A stretch of DNA of 64,000 bases from Haliclystus octoradiatus (taxonomy: Eukaryota; Cnidaria; Staurozoa; Stauromedusae; Haliclystidae), in NCBI GenBank assembly GCA_916610825.1, contig OU744453.1, forward strand, positions 16,805,807-16,869,806. Direction: 5' to 3'. Of the stretch, positions 25,829 through 36,300 are shown piece after piece. Under the pieces are notes generated by a model. The model saw only the letters and a list, made by a program, of their open reading frames with translations. It did no database searches and was not told where the DNA came from. Each line of letters opens with the position of its first letter. Positions within the stretch are counted from its first letter, which is position 1. The translations under genes were made by a program, and so were the position numbers.

Positions 25829-26041
25829 TGTAGTAGTATTGTTATTATATCGTAATCTTTGTATCACTTCCTTTTGTGTCACAGTACTAATATCGTCTAT
25901 TAATTGTAACTCATGTAAATATCAATCTCTAACACTTGTAAACTCATTCCTTGCTTGGTGCTCTAATGAGCAACATCTAAGCTCAATCTGTTGTATTGCT
26001 ATCTCAATTCTGCTTACACACAGTATCCCCATACTATTACA
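25829..26041 (+). repeat. 3' LTR of the short LTR element
   Basis: 213 bp; preceded by the G-rich polypurine tract at about 25815-25828. Confidence 0.85.
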
Positions 26042-26046
26042 AAAAG

Positions 26047-26613
26047 GACAATTGAATCCTATCTCCTTTCGCATGGAATCAAATGAAACTCGAATCTGTG
26101 TTAACAATTTTTGGCCATGTGCATTTATATTATAAATTTTACACATACGCATTTACTCAAGAATTGAAAACAAGACAAAAATAATAATTTGTAATTTTGA
26201 AGCGCATTGCATATAAACAATTTATTTAATTCATAATATATTTCCTTCTTGCATAATTAATATTCAATGAGTGACATCCTTGATACTTATTTCACACAAA
26301 AACTAGCAGCAGCAATTAATTTATTAATAAACAACATTTCAACGTTTTAACATGAAAATGACCAAGATGAAGACTCGAAACGTTGTTTATATTAATAAAT
26401 TTGTTTGATGCTAGTATTATTGTAAAATAACTAATATTACGTCAGCAATATCCATTAAGGATCATATAAAAATATCGTTCACTTTTCAAAATTTGCACAT
26501 CCAAAACTTGAATACCATATTGAAAGTATGCGTATAAGATCATAAAGATGCATCTAATTAAAAGAACAAAGTCGTTATATATTTACATTTGCATGATAAA
26601 AAGTTTTTAACTA
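26047..26613. repeat. Inverted repeat near 26314-26403, otherwise no gene
   Basis: AATTTATTAATAAACAAC near 26318 pairs with GTTGTTTATATTAATAAATT near 26402 around a spacer of about 45 bp holding AAGATGAAGACTCGAAACGTT. The spacer resembles an eroded CTGATGA/GAAAC hammerhead core but does not fold as one. The rest of the stretch shows nothing. Confidence 0.5.
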
Positions 26614-27048
26614 TTAAACAATTAATAATAACGATAATAAAGTTATTGGAATCATAATTAATGATGACATTCTTATGAAACTGGCACCGCTTCCTTTTGT
26701 ACGAGTGATAGTACAGGAACTTCCTTGACATGTGACACTTGCTGCTTCTGGTAATTCGATTTTACAAGTACTATTATTCATGCATTGTACAATTCCATTA
26801 GCAGATGGGTTATCATATGTAATTTCACATTGACTGTTGATGCACACGACAGTAGTATTCATACCTTTTGCTCGGAGAATACAATGTGAATCTGTACAGT
26901 TAAGGTTACAAAAAGCTGAAGATTGCTCACAGAGAAGCCTAACTGGCACAGACAAGTTTTGAGGGACATCAAATGAGCAAGAAGTTGGAGAGAAACATTC
27001 AATCTCTGCACATGAAGACTCTGCAACACATTGCTGACGACATGCTCC
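26614..27048 (-). CDS. Cys-rich GPI-anchor-like protein, exon 3
   Basis: Last exon (144 codons plus stop) of the gene with exons at 30693-30947 and 27313-29016. The acceptor TTTTTGTAG precedes 27048, phase 0. It encodes GACRQQC at its start, several short Cys pairs (CNLNC, CINSQC, CMNNSTC, CQGSSC) and an uncharged hydrophobic C-terminus (MIPITLLSLLLIV) at the very end with no cytoplasmic tail, which suggests GPI anchoring. Its cysteine pattern repeats that of the start of exon 2, so the protein has two copies of one Cys-rich module separated by the repeat stalk. Confidence 0.75.
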   Translation of the reverse strand, partial: GACRQQCVAESSCAEIECFSPTSCSFDVPQNLSVPVRLLCEQSSAFCNLNCTDSHCILRAKGMNTTVVCINSQCEITYDNPSANGIVQCMNNSTCKIELPEAASVTCQGSSCTITRTKGSGASFIRMSSLIMIPITLLSLLLIV

Positions 27049-27312
27049 CTACAAAAACACAATAGTAAAATCAACTATGGGCAACTTACAACATTTTATT
27101 GTGGAAACTATACATTTTTATGAAGCAAATCCATTATTGCACAATTATATCTGAGATTTGTAACAAAGCTTTAGTAAGCTTTATTACGCCTAATTAATGT
27201 TGATCGACCTGTTGAATTTCGAATAGCCAACAAACTAAGAAAAATAACAGAAATTATAGGGTAGATTGTTCGAAATTGAACCGGATGTATATGCTACTAA
27301 AGTGAAATTTAC

Positions 27313-29016
27313 CTGTGCTCGACACGTGGAAGGTCCACATTGAGATGCATCACATCTTTGCTCGCAATTTTCAGAGTTATCTTCGCAAGACAATTGACAT
27401 CCAGTTGTAGAGCATGACTGAGAGCAATTACCAATTGAGCAGATTTGATTACAATCAAGTGGTTGCACGGTTCCTTGGCAAACAGCAGGTCGTGGGGTGG
27501 TCAAAGCAGCTGAGGTGGTTGGAACTATCAGGACAGATGGAGATGCAGATGTTGCCATGGAAATATTTTGAAAAGAGGATGTAGCTACCGTCATGTTTAC
27601 AGGCGATGACGTCATCATTACAGGCACTGATTGGTTGTATTCAGCTTGTGATGTCATCATGATATTTTCTGATTGGGTGGAATTGACCTCTGCTGTCATC
27701 ATTACAGGTACTGATTGGTTATATCCAGCTTGTGATGTCATCATGATAAGTTCTGATTGGGTGAAATTGACTGCTGCTGTCATCATTACAGGCACGGATT
27801 GGTTATATTCTACTTGTGATGTCATCGTGATATTTTCTGATTGGGTGAAATTGACTGCTGCTGTCATCATTACAGGCACGGATTGGTTATATTCAACTTG
27901 TGATGTCATCATGATAAGTTCTGATTGGGTGAAATTGACTGCTGCTGTCATCATTACAGGCACGGATTGGTTATATTCTACTTGTGATGTCATCGTGATA
28001 TTTTCTGATTGGGTGAAATTGACTGCTGCTGTCATCATTACAGGCACGGATTGGTTATATTCAGCTTGTGATGTCATCATGATAAGTTCTGATTGGGTGA
28101 AATTGACTGCTGCTGTCATCATTACAGGCACGGATTGGTTATATTCTACTTGTGATGTCATCGTGATATTTTCTGATTGGGTGAAATTGACTGCTGCTGT
28201 CATCATTACAGGCACGGATTGGTTATATTCAACTTGTGATGTCATCATGATAAGTTCTGATTGGGTGAAATTGACTGCTGCTGTCATCATTACAGGCACG
28301 GATTGGTTATATTCTACTTGTGATGTCATCGTGATATTTTCTGATTGGGTGAAATTGACTGCTGCTGTCATCATTACAGGCACGGATTGGTTATATTCAG
28401 CTTGTGATGTCATCATGATATTTTCTGATTGGGTGAAATTGACTGCTGCTGTCATCATAACAGGCACTGATTGGTTATATCCAGCTTGTGATGTCATCAT
28501 GATATGATCTGATTGGTTGATGTAGACAGACATACTGGCCATATCAATTTGCGATGTGGAAATCATTGGCAAAGTATTGGCTGTTGTCACAGGGTAAATA
28601 ACAGCCATATCTGTTACGGTGCATTCTGGTCCTTCACAATTTACAATAGCTTCAGGATGACGCAATACATGACATGTACTGTTCATATCACATTTCACCA
28701 AGATGTTAGATAAACGATGTCTTGCATAAATAGTACAATTTGAAAATGAACAATCAACAGTAACAGTTGAAGCTTCTTCAAAGTCGTTAATATCAACTGA
28801 ACAGTTGCCATTGACGCATATATATGCTAGTGCCTTCGCACTCGATTCTAGATGACACGTAGCGCTTAGACAAAACAGTTGACAAGACTTAGTTGAATTG
28901 CAAAGGGCGTGTTGTATTCCAGTCTGTGTATTTCTTATATTTAATAGGCATGTTGTCGGAGAATAACATTCCATTGGCGGGCAAGAGGATGATGAGCACA
29001 TCTGGTTGCATTGGTC
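27313..29016 (-). CDS. Cys-rich GPI-anchor-like protein, exon 2 (module and repeat stalk)
   Basis: 568 codons, both splice junctions phase 0: acceptor TTATTTCAG before 29016, donor GCACAG/GTAAAT at 27313. It starts with DQCNQMC and a Cys-rich module, then eleven near-identical 28-residue (84-bp) repeats with the core YNQSVPVMMTAAVNFTQS, each with two N-glycosylation sequons (NQS and NFT). It continues through a Ser/Thr/Pro-rich linker to a second Cys-rich start (DCNQICSIGNC). No signal peptide here; it comes from exon 1. Likely a glycosylated extracellular stalk. I do not recognise a named family. Repeat number may vary between individuals. Confidence 0.8.
27590..28511 (-). repeat. Coding tandem repeat, 84-bp period, 11 copies
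   Basis: Units alternate between two types ending SENITM and SELIMM, giving a 168-bp higher-order period in the middle of the array. Outer copies are more diverged, as expected from unequal exchange or slippage that homogenises the centre. The plus strand is also open for 304 codons here, a by-product of the repeat. Confidence 0.95.
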
Positions 29017-30692
29017 CTGAAATAAATAAAATTACCTCAGTTAAAAGAAGAATCATCGAGCAACACATGAATATTGCAGATTTTTTTACATGTATACTGG
29101 TGCAACACCCCTCCAATAAATATTTTGAGAACAAATTCCATATACGCTATCCTTTTATAGTTTCCGGAGAGATTATACAATTTTGCATCAATCTATCGGT
29201 TTTTTTTTTGGCTAATTAATATCGTTATCGCTATATTGATAAACGCAAAACTTTCTTATTTGCGGCATTTCTGCAATTAGAAATTAACGTTAACAATAGA
29301 AAATAACTGGTATCGAATTATGAAGTTCTGGACATCAACAAACAAACTTTCACAGATATCTTTGTCATATGATTGTCGCCTCATTCCATGAAAGCCTTCA
29401 ACTCCACGCAAACGTAATGTCAATGATGAGGGCCTAATGAATGCTGAAGGAGCAAAGTGATGCGTTCAAAATAGCTGAAGCAGGAAACATCTATCTGGCC
29501 AATCACAGAACAGAACGCTCTGATGGGCTTAAACTCAATACTATGGCTCCGGCAGCTTGGAAAAGGAAAAATAGTGGATTTACAAGACAAATATAAGTTA
29601 CGTACTTCAAGTTACATCATAAACATTTGTGGATAATCTAACAGGAACAATTTGGTTGTAAACATGAACAATGATTTTGAATCGAAACAGTATATAATTA
29701 CTTTTCTTCATATAGTTCATTGTTTTGTGGTTATAAACACGTCATTCAATTAATCAACAAGGTGTGACGGTCACGTGATCCTATATAGGCAACGAAATAT
29801 GTCTGTGGTTTTGGGTGATTCAATGCGCACCACACAAAATATTGTGTGTCATTGTCTGAATTTTCTTTGAATTAATAAGGGCATATCAAATTATTATTAT
29901 CATAGGTTGACAAATATATTTTTTGGAAGAAAAGAATTCAAAACGTCTTCTTATGCATTCCTTGCAAAATAGAAATCAGCATTTTCAATGTCGTGGACAG
30001 ATTAAAGAAAACCTTTGAATAAAAATGTCCAGCCTCTGAATATTCATTGCATTAATGTTGAGATTATTATCAATTATATGATAAGTTATTTACGCGAGAT
30101 CAAACATTAAGAAAGTATATCAGGGTAAAGTTTTTGCAAAACAAACATTTTGATCATAATATTACTATTTTTAAATCTCCTAAACAAAATTATATACGAC
30201 ATTAAAAGATAGATTCTGTAAATTAAGAGCAATTGAAGCTATACAGTATGATTGATGGACAACGGTAATATCTATAATGAAGCTCAAAGTTAAGATTAAT
30301 ATGTGTATTAGACATGTCTGTATAAAGTTCAGATAATTGTTGACTTTGGCTCTGAACTGAAATCAATGCATGGAAAATTTAGAATACTTCTTTAGATAAA
30401 TGTATCCAAAATCTTCACGTTTTCATCGTTCAATTGTTCAACTTAATTTTGACCGAGCTGTTATAGAAAAATCAGTTCCTCGTTAGCTGAGCAGTGCCGA
30501 ACTAATGAAGGAATATGACATAAACAGAAGTACATGTATCTTAGTTAAATTAAAGGTTGTATAGCAGGTGTGCGTTGATAAGTAAAAAAAAAACATCGCT
30601 TAGACTTTTGGTCGATGCTTGGCTAGGTAAATGAATACATAATTATATGTTTAGCAAAAATGCTACATTTTACATATGAGTGTGCAGCTTAC

Positions 30693-30947
30693 CTTTGAAT
30701 AGCAAGCTTCTTTTGTACATTCGTAAATAGTACACGATTGTTGGCAAGCCAAGGTTTGGGGTCCACAGCTCATGCTACAATTCCTATGTGCGCATTGTTG
30801 AACACAAAATTTGTCTGGTTCATTACAAACATGCTGACATTGATTAAATGGTTCTTCAGAAATACATATTTGTTGTTGGCCTTTTACAGAATCAAATAAT
30901 AAAATACTAATAAAAATAGAAAGATGTAAATAATATGTTCTCGCCAT
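30693..30947 (-). CDS. Cys-rich GPI-anchor-like protein, exon 1 (signal peptide)
   Basis: 85 codons from ATG at 30947 to the donor TCAAAG/GTAAGC at 30693, phase 0. MARTYYLHLSIFISILLF is a good signal peptide, followed by a Cys-rich segment (QCQHVC, FCVQQC, CSMSC, ACQQSC). Joined to exons 27313-29016 and 26614-27048 the protein is about 797 residues: signal peptide, Cys-rich module, N-glycosylated repeat stalk, second Cys-rich module, hydrophobic tail. The longer open frame to 31046 starts upstream of a signal-peptide-proximal ATG and is less likely. Intron 1 (29017-30692) shows no other gene. A diverged copy of this exon lies at 23540-23745. Confidence 0.75.
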
Positions 30948-31047
30948 ATTTGTAGTTTCGTTCAAGCACGCTTGAACTGTTTTACTTGCTTGCTGAGTAT
31001 ATGACGAAAGCTTCATTGCAAAAATGTGTATTGAAAAATGGAACAAT

Positions 31048-31394
31048 TAAACAAAAACAGCGAATTAATGAGATGATGAAAACATGAAATTAGTTCTTTG
31101 TCAGCATAAACAAACAAATCAAAAGAACAGCAACAAGGCAAAATAGAATGCGTCGGAAGATATTGGAGTACAAAACACAAAATGTAATAATGAGAAACTT
31201 TTAATGGTTTCTGGATGTTTAGGAAAACCAACCAGATGTGCTAAAATATCAATAGCAATAGTTGAATATTTTATTTCCATTATTCATTGGATAATTGTAT
31301 TTACAAATCATTTGCCAAGCAACGAGTTGTTAACAAACTAGCGTTATTCCAGCAATCAAATATGAGACACTATTTAAGGCTGACTCTTAATTAA
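31048..31394. other. Upstream region of the Cys-rich gene, no other gene seen
   Basis: Between the gene start and the LINE-A tail. No promoter element could be assigned with confidence. Confidence 0.4.
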
Positions 31395-31803
31395 TACATG
31401 TATGTATGTATGTATGTATTTCTGTCAATTATGACGCGAGCACAAAGGGATGTACATCAACTTGTGTGTCGCTGAATAATTTATAGCTAAATACAAATGT
31501 TTTAATTTATGTTTAATCATTTGTATAACGAACATTTTTTCATTTTTTTATTGTATTAATATTTATTTATTTATTATTAATGGTTTTTTGACGGAAGTAG
31601 TGCTAAATTAATAAATTAATTTAAATGAAATTGAAGAAAAGGTGTTAGTAAAAAGTACAATACTGACTCAGGTCTAATTTATTCAGTTCTGATTTAAAAG
31701 TTGAGATACTTACACAAATGACTACATTATTAGGAAGATCGTTCCACCATGAAATCATTCGTATGGCGAATGCATGCTGGACGAGGCTGGTTTTAGGGAC
31801 TTC
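31395..31803 (-). mobile_element. LINE-A, 3' terminal segment
   Basis: Continues the LINE interrupted by the Gypsy element. Minus-strand coding from 31803 reads LVQHAFAIRMISWWNDLPNN and SISTFKSELNKLD, the typical C-terminal end of CR1/Jockey-group ORF2. A 3' UTR follows, ending in an (ATAC)n tail at about 31395-31420. Confidence 0.85.
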
Positions 31804-31901
31804 TGTTGCATATGATAGATATAGACACTATATTAATACACGTCTGTTGTAGTTGAACTCAATATCTAATAAGCCTGACGCATGCGTAGTCAGATACATC
31901 A
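31804..31901 (-). repeat. Gypsy 3' LTR (98 bp)
   Basis: Reads as identical to 43632-43729. Very short for an autonomous Gypsy element. Confidence 0.93.
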
Positions 31902-32039
31902 TCTCCGTTTTTAAGACGTTAATAGTAAAGTTAAATGAAATGCAATGTTACTAAATATGGTTATAATAAAATGAATAATGGTAACAGTAAATGTTAAACT
32001 GGAAGATGACTGCTAATGCCAGTACTAATCATAGTAAGT

Positions 32040-32138
32040 AAGTAATACTATTATATCTATTATCTATGAACTCTTTTCTTTTGTAGAGTCATTATATCTA
32101 TTATGAATTATGGATAAACTCTTTTCTTTTGTAGAGTA
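32040..32138. repeat. Short tandem duplication in the Gypsy 3' untranslated region
   Basis: ATTATATCTATTAT...AACTCTTTTCTTTTGTAGAG occurs twice in a row with small changes (about 48 bp each). Confidence 0.7.
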
Positions 32139-32290
32139 CAATATACGAAATCTAATAGTAGTAGATATATCTTGATGGTATAAAACTATTTGCTTGGATT
32201 AGTTGTCTTTTATAGTAGTAAGATTAATGAGTAAGTATTTTGGGTAATATATTTGCGTAGCATAGTTTAATAGTATGATAATGATAATGT

Positions 32291-32657
32291 TCATTCCATT
32301 GACGGGCTTGAGTTTGCGTATCGACGTGGAGGATTGTGAACGCGTCGTGGTCTGCTTTGAAGGGACATAGAAGGAAGTACCTCAGTTGTAGAAGATCGTT
32401 CTTGGGGTTCTGTCATCTGTATCGGTCGTAAAAACCGTCTATTGCGGCGTAATGATGATCCGGAGTCTAATAGAATTTCATAATCACGGTCGCGCAATAT
32501 TTTTGTGACTTTTCCACGATGGTGCCATCTTTTTTAGAAGTATCTTGCAGTAATATTTTATCTCCTACATGGAGAACGGGTAACATCTTTGACGTTTTGT
32601 CATAGTCGATTTTGGTTTTTTCGAGGTGTTGCTTTGCCTTTATAGCGGAGGATGATA
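32291..32657 (-). pseudogene. Gypsy Pol C-terminal tail, cut off by BEL-B
   Basis: Minus-strand frames contain LHVGDKILLQDTSKKDG and then RRNRRFLRPI and RRVHNPPRRY, typical of the region after the Gypsy integrase core. The remaining integrase lies on the other side of BEL-B, from 39573 up. Confidence 0.8.
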
Positions 32658-32662
32658 CTGAT

Positions 32663-33333
32663 TGTTGGCGCTGTTTGGACTATCGCCATGACAACACGTC
32701 ACGACGAACATTCAAGAATTCGCAATGTAATATAAAACGTGCGGAATCTAACGCACGCAATTTTATTGACGTCATTTTCATTGTTTTTAAATTATCTGTT
32801 GTTTTATTGAGTCTTTGTAAAGCCGCACTCTAGAAAGATCGGCTAATCTAGAACATTCGGTCTTACGTAAATCAAGGCATTGGTTAACATAGTTTGTTAA
32901 TGATTAATACTTATTTTTAGAAATAGATTTAGTATAAAGGTATGAAATTTGTAGAGATAAGGAGATATAAGAAGATGATCAGAGAGTAATGTTGTTGTGA
33001 AGTAAAATTATCAAGTTCATGTAAAGAAGTTTAAATGAGAAATATATGCATTGGAGATATTAACTGAAGATATATGTTTATTGGATTTCTTGGATCGAAC
33101 CTTTCGTCTAACACTATGTGTCTAAAGTGTTAAGAGTTGGGCCTGTAACGAACAGCCAACATCCTCGTCAAATCAATCGGTGAGTCTCATTTACACAGAA
33201 GTAATTGTGCCTAGTCAAGGACCCTACCTAAGAAGGTATCCAATTACATACACCTCCCTGTTAACGGCTCTAGTTTCTAAGAACAAGATACAGTCCTCTC
33301 TAAACAAAATAACTCAAGATAGAGCAGTTAACA
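32663..33333 (+). repeat. BEL-B 5' LTR
   Basis: 671 bp, TGTTGGCGC...GTTAACA. Expected to hold the element promoter. Confidence 0.95.
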
Positions 33334-33377
33334 TTTGGTCCGTCGAACCGGAGAGTAGCAACCTAATTCTTTGAATT

Positions 33378-36300
33378 ATGGCTGATACAGGAAATACAAG
33401 TGCCCCTAGCAATAATACTCAACTTTCAAATCAAGGAAACCCACAGAGAATAAGACGTTCCTGTTTTGGAAAGTCAGCCGCTATTAGTAAGACAATAACA
33501 ATTACTAAGAAGGAAATAGCGAATAACGGAAGAAAAACAACGATAAGAAAACTAAGAAATAAAGTACAAACCCTCCTTGATGGTACAATTATCCTCAATG
33601 ATAAATACTTAGAAGCTATTGATAATACTGAAGCATACAATACCGCGTGTGAATGGATTGTTGACTTAGAAGCAAACGTGATTTCATTTAACGATGAAGT
33701 AGATGAACATCTACATGCGCGTGCAGATGAGCCTGCGTCAACGGCAAGCTCATGTTTATCTGCATTGCAAAATCAATTGAATGTACGCTTAGATGATTTT
33801 ATTGAAGAAGAAAACGCTGCTAGTCCACAATTTCAAACTCGAATACAAAATCAGATAATATTTCCCGAAGATATTGAATTGCCGCAAAACGATGAAAATT
33901 TACATCAAAAGGTTACTGAAAATAAAGTCAAACAAACAATACCAGATTTGCCAGAAAGGCCTTTCGACGCTTGGATTTATGAATCGAAACATAAAGAACA
34001 AAAACAAGCAAATGATTTATCAAATGTTGCATGGGGAGACACACTCGTCTCTATGACCCTAAAATTAGATAAATATTGCGGAGATCCTTTTGATTATCAA
34101 GATTTCATGATGTCATTCAAGCATCAAGTTCATGATAGACTGTCTCTAAGTGACGACCAAAAAATGGCACATCTAATGTGTCACCTTGAAGGTACTGCAA
34201 AAATGATCGTTCAAGGTCTGCCTCGTAATGGTAAAGGATATCGCCAAGCCCTTTCAATCCTAAAAGAAACATTTGGTAACCCTGCCAAAATATCAAGAGC
34301 ATTTATTGATAGAGTAACGCTAGGGCCTAAAATCCCCCCTGACGACCCTGAAGGCCTGAGAAATCTTTATTACGAACTTTATTCATGCTGGTCAGCATTA
34401 AATCAAATGAAGTTTTTTGACGACATGAATGCTTCGACCAATTTGGTTTCAATCGCAAAGAGATTCCCACGTTTTATACAACAAAGATGGCAACGAAAAG
34501 TGCAAGGTCTGAGGGAATCACAAAAAAGCCCTACCTTGAAAAATATTCTTGATTTCTTGAAGGGAGAGCAAAATACGGCCAACGATCCTGTTTGGGGTGA
34601 CTTATGCACTAAGAATGCTGCTACCAATAAGCAAGAGGCTGCCAAAGGAAAGGCAAAAGCTAGAGTTTCGTTAGCAATTTCGGAAGATTCAACACAAAAG
34701 CAAGCTGCAAAATGTCCAGCATGTGATGGTAATCACAAAATATATTTATGCGAAAATTTCAGATCTAAGTCAGTAGACGAACGACGACAGTTTGTTGCAG
34801 ATAAAAGGCTCTGTTTCAATTGCCTTCGCTATGGGCACATATCAAAAAACTGTTCATCAACAGCAAGTTGTAAAGAATGCAAGCAGAAGGGACACAATTC
34901 ACTTCTCCATCGCAAAACGGAGAAAAGTGAGAACGACGCTATAGTTACAGCAACCGCTAAGCTTACCACGAGTGAGACAGTGTTTTTGCAAATAGTGCCT
35001 ATTAAATTACATGGGCCAAAAGGCACTGTCAATACTCATGCATTACTTGATAGTGGTAGCGAAGTAACTCTAGTCAGTGAAGCGGTGGCAAACTCCCTGG
35101 GATTAAAGGGGGAACAAAATGAGCTAAGAATAAGCACAATAGATGGCGTTGGACATAGTCAAAGATCAAAAAACGTTAAGTTAAGTCTAAATGGGATTGG
35201 TGGGAAGACAGAAATAATTCCAGAAGCATGGACTGTAGAAAGGCTCAATTTGAAGGCCCCTCTTCCAAATAAGACCTTAGACCTTTCAAGATGGCCCCAC
35301 CTAGTTGGAATTCCTCTAACCCATGGAAAACCCTCCACAATAGATGTTCTGATCGGTGCCAATGCCCACGAACTACTTATGCCTATAGAATTCAAGACTG
35401 GGAAGAAAGGTGATCCCGTAGCGGTCAAGACTCCATTAGGATGGACGATGTTTGGGAAAGTAAGCCAAAGGTCAAACATTACTCCCTCAAATGCCCCAAT
35501 AGTTAATGCCCTATCATTAGCTAACAAGGACACATTAAGCTTAGAAAAGGCAATAGAAAGGTTCTGGACCATAGAAAGTTTTGGGACTACCTATGATTTC
35601 AAAGGGCCTTGTTCAAAGCAGGACCGAGATGCAGAACTGATTTTGAACAAGGCTGAATTAAGACAAGATAGCCATTATGAAGTTGGTTTACTTTGGAGCT
35701 CAGACCCCACTAAATTACCATATAATCGAAGATTAGCTGAAGTAAGACTTAATCATCTTAAAAGGAAATTTGAGAAAGATAATAAGTTTCTAAGCACCTA
35801 TCAAGACGTAATAGAAGGATACATAGATTCTGGTTACGCAACAGAACTCTTAGAGACAGAAAGGGGAAGTAAAACCTGGTATTTACCTCACCATGGTGTT
35901 CAAGGCGCAAACAAATCGAAATTGCGCGTCGTGTTTGATGCGGCCGCTAAATATGGGGGGACGTCACTTAACGAAAATCTTGTGACGGGCCCTGACTTAA
36001 TGAATAATCTGGTTGGTTGTCTGTTACGTTTCCGTGAGGAAAGAATAGCAATCCAAGCAGATATTCAAGCAATGTTTCACAGAGTATTTGTGAAAGAAGA
36101 AGACCGTGATGCTTTAAGGTTCCTTTGGTACAAAAACGGGGATCTTTCTAGGCCACCCACGGAATACCACATGAATGTACATATTTTTGGCGCAACCTCT
36201 TCTCCATGCTGTGCTACGTACGCCTTACAAAAATGTGCAATTGATCAATCATCAAAGTTTCCAAAAGGTGTATCAAAAACGGTATTGCGAAATTTCTATG

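Larger units (their letters stand above)
24731..26046 (+). mobile_element. Short non-autonomous LTR retrotransposon (TRIM/LARD-like)
   Basis: Element 24736-26041 (1,306 bp). LTRs are 24736-24951 and 25829-26041, both TGTAGTAG...ATTACA, with several substitutions and two short indels between them, so it is not recent. Target duplication AAAAG at 24731-24735 and 26042-26046. The primer-binding site directly follows the 5' LTR: TGGCGCAGTTGATAGGATC. A polypurine tract, AAAAGGGGGGCA, precedes the 3' LTR. The interior is only 877 bp with an unrecognised open frame (24906-25496 overlapping the LTR end). No RT, protease or integrase, so it must depend on another element; its primer site nearly matches that of the Gypsy at 31804-43729. 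Confidence 0.85.

Noticed and set aside
26314-26403. Fourth hammerhead motif
   Set aside because: It has AAGATGAAGACTCGAAAC-like words inside an inverted repeat, but the CTGATGA core is not intact and stem II does not pair.
27593-28507. 304-codon plus-strand frame antisense to the Cys-rich gene
   Set aside because: It follows from the 84-bp repeat, which lacks stops in that frame. No start context, splice site or domain supports it.
31013-31231. Minus-strand 72-codon frame upstream of the Cys-rich gene
   Set aside because: No signal peptide, domain or splice support; likely the upstream region of that gene.
32612-32833. 73-codon frame repeated at 38723-39067
   Set aside because: The shared part is BEL-B LTR sequence, so the similarity is explained by the LTRs.
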